A program made the position numbers and the translations under genes. From positions 186,001 through 250,000 of the forward strand of contig NZ_CP027860.1 of NCBI RefSeq assembly GCF_003015185.1: a stretch of DNA of 64,000 nt, in the 5' to 3' direction. Origin of the DNA: Ahniella affigens (GTDB lineage: Bacteria > Pseudomonadota > Gammaproteobacteria > Xanthomonadales > Ahniellaceae). The notes below the pieces were generated by a model, which did no database searches, was not told the origin of the DNA, and worked only from the letters and a program-made list of their open reading frames with translations. Below, one piece after another: positions 61,670 to 64,000 of the stretch. The number at the start of each line of letters is the position of its first letter. The first letter of the stretch is position 1.

Positions 61670-62128
61670 TCAGACTTCGCGGTCCAGTCCGAATGCGTGG
61701 GCCAGCCACTGCGTCAGTTGCTGATAGCTCAGCGCGCCCGATTGGCGGGCGATCTCGCGGCCCTTGGCAAACAGAATGATCGTCGGAATGCTCTGAATGC
61801 GGAGCATCCCGGCGCTTTGGCGGTTGTTTTCGGTATCGAGCTTGGCAAAGCGAATCTGCGTCATGAAGTTCTGACTCGCCCGCTCAAACGTAGGCGCGAA
61901 CGCTCGACAGGGCGCGCACCAGGCGGCCCAACAATCGACTAACACCGGCAGGTCGTTGCGACCCAGCACCGCTTGAATATTCTCGTCGGTCAGTGTCAAC
62001 GGTGTTGGCGTCAACACCGTTTGGTGGCAGCGCCCGCAGACGGGGTTTTCGGCCAGTCGCGATTCTGGTGCACGGTTCGGCGCACCGCAGTGCGCACACG
62101 TGAGGACCAGATTGTTGTCGGCATCCAT
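61670..62128 (-). CDS. trxC: thioredoxin 2
   Basis: A 152-aa zinc-containing thioredoxin. Two CxxC pairs at the N terminus (TCAHCGAPN and CGRCHQT) form the zinc site typical of TrxC. The thioredoxin domain has the active site WAAWCAPCRAF, where the usual Gly is Ala (WCAPC), and cis-Pro in IQSIPTIILF. It reduces disulfides in the cytoplasm and is often part of the peroxide response. ATG at 62128 is one base after the pirin stop (TGAG ATG), so the two are a tight operon. The pirin pairing is unusual but consistent with redox or stress roles for both. Confidence 0.92.
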   Translation of the reverse strand: MDADNNLVLTCAHCGAPNRAPESRLAENPVCGRCHQTVLTPTPLTLTDENIQAVLGRNDLPVLVDCWAAWCAPCRAFAPTFERASQNFMTQIRFAKLDTENNRQSAGMLRIQSIPTIILFAKGREIARQSGALSYQQLTQWLAHAFGLDREV

Positions 62129-62129
62129 C

Positions 62130-62966
62130 TCAGAATCTCCCGGCTTGAAAGTCGTTGACCGCCTGCATCACTTCCTCACGCGTGTTCATGACAAACGGGC
62201 CGTAGTGCGCGATCGGCTCACGCAAGGGCTTGGCTGCGATCAGCAAGACTCGGCCAGCGTGTTCGTCGGTCCGGACTTTGACGTGTTCACCAGCGCCGAG
62301 CAACGCTGCCTGGCGCGCACTCAAGGTTTCGGGCTTGGCGTCGCCGACGATGGTCACGGAACCGCTGACCCCGACCATGAGTACGCGATGGCCGCTCGGC
62401 ACCGGAAGGGACGTTTCGGCGTTTGCGGGCAGGTCGATGTCAAGATACAGCGGCGCCGTGGTGCGGTCTGGCACCGGCCCGCGCACGCCGGCGAGCTCGC
62501 CCGCAATGACGCGCACGTGGGCGCCGCCATGCGCGAGTTCGGGAATCGATGTGGCGTCAATGTCCTGGTACGTCGCCGGCAGCATCTTCTCGGCAGCAGG
62601 CAGGTTCAGCCAGAGCTGGTACCCCCACATCAGGCCGTTCTCCTGCTGGGGCATTTCCTCGTGCACGATGCCGCGCGCGGCAGTCATCCACTGCACGGCG
62701 CCCGGGCCAAGGTTGCCCTCGTTACCCTTGTTGTCACGATGGCGCATACGCCCAGCCATCATGTACGTGACCGTCTCGAAGCCGCGATGCGGATGTGGCG
62801 GAAACCCGGCAATGTAGTCCGATGCGGTATCCGATCGGAACTCGTCCAGCATGAGGAACGGGTCACTGGCGCCGGCATGGCGCGGGTCAATCAGGCGCGT
62901 CAGCTTGACGCCAGCGCCGTCTTCAGCGGGACGACCTTGAATGCGGGATTCGATACTGCGGTTCAT
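62130..62966 (-). CDS. pirin-family protein
   Basis: A 278-aa bicupin protein of the pirin family. The N-terminal cupin has the metal site HPHRGFETVTYMMAG and further His/Glu residues in GAVQWMTAARGIVHEEMPQQ. The second cupin starts at about residue 160 and lacks obvious ligands, as usual. Some bacterial pirins have quercetinase activity and others act as redox-sensing regulators. The family starts near MNRSIESRIQG; ATG at 62966 has GGAG upstream. It is upstream of trxC with only one base between them. Confidence 0.9.
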   Translation of the reverse strand: MNRSIESRIQGRPAEDGAGVKLTRLIDPRHAGASDPFLMLDEFRSDTASDYIAGFPPHPHRGFETVTYMMAGRMRHRDNKGNEGNLGPGAVQWMTAARGIVHEEMPQQENGLMWGYQLWLNLPAAEKMLPATYQDIDATSIPELAHGGAHVRVIAGELAGVRGPVPDRTTAPLYLDIDLPANAETSLPVPSGHRVLMVGVSGSVTIVGDAKPETLSARQAALLGAGEHVKVRTDEHAGRVLLIAAKPLREPIAHYGPFVMNTREEVMQAVNDFQAGRF

Positions 62967-63253
62967 GGGGGGCTCCTGTTCTTGGTCCGGCACGTCTTCG
63001 TCGGGCTCGATCAGCGCTGGTCGTTTTGGCCAACCGTTGCCGTATCGCGCGCCGTACGTACCCGGACCCGGTGTGGGTTGAATGCGTCTGCTGGCGCGAG
63101 TTCATACCCCGAGCGGCGTCCGGGGTGCGCTCCTGCCGGAGACTGATGCATACGAAATCAAATCTGGGCAGAACCGACGAATTCAATTCTGCCAGCCAGT
63201 CACCACGCTATGCTTGCGAACTTGCATGATTTGTTTGCAAAGGGACACGTGAC

Positions 63254-64000
63254 ATGCCGGTGATGTCGACAGCTGAGCTCTACCTGGTTGCCATGGTGGT
63301 AATCATGACGGTGCCATATCTCATCTGGCGGCTCGGTCGTACCGAGTACTTTGCGCCGTTAGTGGTTGTGCAGATTGTCACCGGGATTCTGCTTGGGCCG
63401 GGCATGCTCGGTGCGGCGTTTCCGGAGGTCTATCAGCAGGTCTTCAATCCGCAGGTCATCCAGGCCTTGAATGGGGTGGCCTGGTGGGCCGTGATGCTGT
63501 TTGTGTTCTTGTCTGGCATCGAGTTGGACCTCAGTCAAGCGTGGCAGAACCGGCGGGAGACGGGCATCACGGCAGGTTTCGCGTTGCTGACGCCCTTGTT
63601 GCTGGGCAGCCTGGCCGCTTGGCCGTTGCTGCTGACTCCAGGTTGGATCGGCCCGGCCGGGCAGAGCTGGCAGTTTGTCGCGGGTATTGGCATGGCGTGC
63701 GCTGTCACGGCATTGCCGATTCTGATCCTGCTGATGGAAAAACTCGATATTTTCCGAAAACCTTTAGGCCAGCGCGTGCTGCGCTATGCGAGTCTCGACG
63801 ACGTGCTCATCTGGGGTGTGCTGGCGCTGATTCTGCTCGATTGGACGCGGGTCGCCCGACAGGGCATTTTTCTGCTGTCGTTTGCCGTCGCGGCGCTCGT
63901 GTTGCGGCGGATCATGCGCGCGATTCCGGAGCGCGATCGTCTTTACGTGGGGCTGATCTGGCTGGCCCTCTGCGGTCTCGGTGCCGATTGGTCGGGGCTG
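63254..64000 (+). CDS. cation:proton antiporter, truncated by window end
   Basis: The first 249 codons of a CPA-type antiporter, continuing past 64000 with no stop. Visible are the N-terminal helix (LYLVAMVVIMTVPYLIWRLG), IVTGILLGPGMLG, VMLFVFLSGIELDL, and a helix with GIGMACAVTALPILILLMEK, then RYASLDDVLIWGVLALILLD, which holds the acidic residues expected in the core of CPA2-like exchangers. At least seven hydrophobic segments are present. It should exchange Na+ or K+ for H+. ATG at 63254 has AAGGGA about 12 bp upstream. Family is clear; subfamily and any C-terminal domain lie outside the window. Confidence 0.9.
   Translation, partial: MPVMSTAELYLVAMVVIMTVPYLIWRLGRTEYFAPLVVVQIVTGILLGPGMLGAAFPEVYQQVFNPQVIQALNGVAWWAVMLFVFLSGIELDLSQAWQNRRETGITAGFALLTPLLLGSLAAWPLLLTPGWIGPAGQSWQFVAGIGMACAVTALPILILLMEKLDIFRKPLGQRVLRYASLDDVLIWGVLALILLDWTRVARQGIFLLSFAVAALVLRRIMRAIPERDRLYVGLIWLALCGLGADWSGL

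Overview
This 64 kb window is chromosomal DNA of a GC-rich gammaproteobacterium. The gene set (FecI/FecR-type sigma regulation, several ECF sigma / Ser-Thr kinase pairs, TonB-dependent uptake, GTP-dependent PEP carboxykinase, DUF4124 protein, many secreted proteins and REP/MITE-like repeats) suggests the order Lysobacterales (Xanthomonadales), perhaps a Rhodanobacteraceae-like member. That placement is inference from gene content, not a database match. I see no rRNA, tRNA, CRISPR array, transposase, phage or plasmid replication gene.

Layout. 0-3.3 kb: a minus-strand, translationally coupled operon (YdcH-like, membrane protein, TonB-family protein, ECF sigma, FecR). 3.3-5.4 kb: three-gene sugar/lipid-carrier operon (UDP-glucuronate epimerase-like, GT2, LAB_N protein). 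5.5-8.8 kb: sigma/kinase pair 1. 8.9-14 kb: DUF4166, VOC, a 1015-aa kinase-peptidase-PLP enzyme fusion, DUF3592. 14-24.8 kb: secreted protein, DbpA, PI-PLC-like protein, aspartate racemase family, DUF2200, GST, membrane protein, PyrE, DUF4124 protein. 24.9-31.7 kb: DsbC-like protein, two coupled nucleotidyltransferases, a 127-bp hairpin-rich tandem repeat, LRR lipoprotein-like/membrane protein, MmcQ/YjbR, a beta-solenoid protein of ETVNGS repeats, methyltransferase. 31.7-50 kb: a secretome and signalling region holding an SGNH-cupin esterase, FG-GAP/DUF11 protein, sigma/kinase pair 2, DUF11 protein with an IPTL-CTERM-like tail, vWA and beta-helix proteins, sigma/kinase pair 3 and a reprolysin-like metalloprotease. 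50-63 kb: carbon metabolism and uptake (ROK kinase, Acs, POT transporter, acetyl-CoA hydrolase/transferase, FecA-like receptor, PckG, thioredoxin 2, pirin). 63.25 kb to the end: start of a cation:proton antiporter cut by the window edge.

How it fits together. The most striking pattern is in 33-50 kb. Two ECF-sigma/membrane-kinase operons in opposite orientation each end tail to tail (10 and 14 bp apart) with a large secreted protein whose C terminus is a short aromatic-acidic tail (LFKNSFE or IFIDGFE), and each sigma start faces a divergent gene for another secreted protein. A third secreted protein here ends in a DGFE-containing tail, and a fourth carries the same motif right after its predicted signal peptide. 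I infer paired sensor/sigma modules linked to surface-protein genes, and a possible short sorting motif in this lineage. Acs, acetyl-CoA hydrolase/transferase and PckG nearby are consistent with growth on acetate, amino acids or peptides with gluconeogenesis. Three families of dispersed intergenic repeats add structure that no gene explains.
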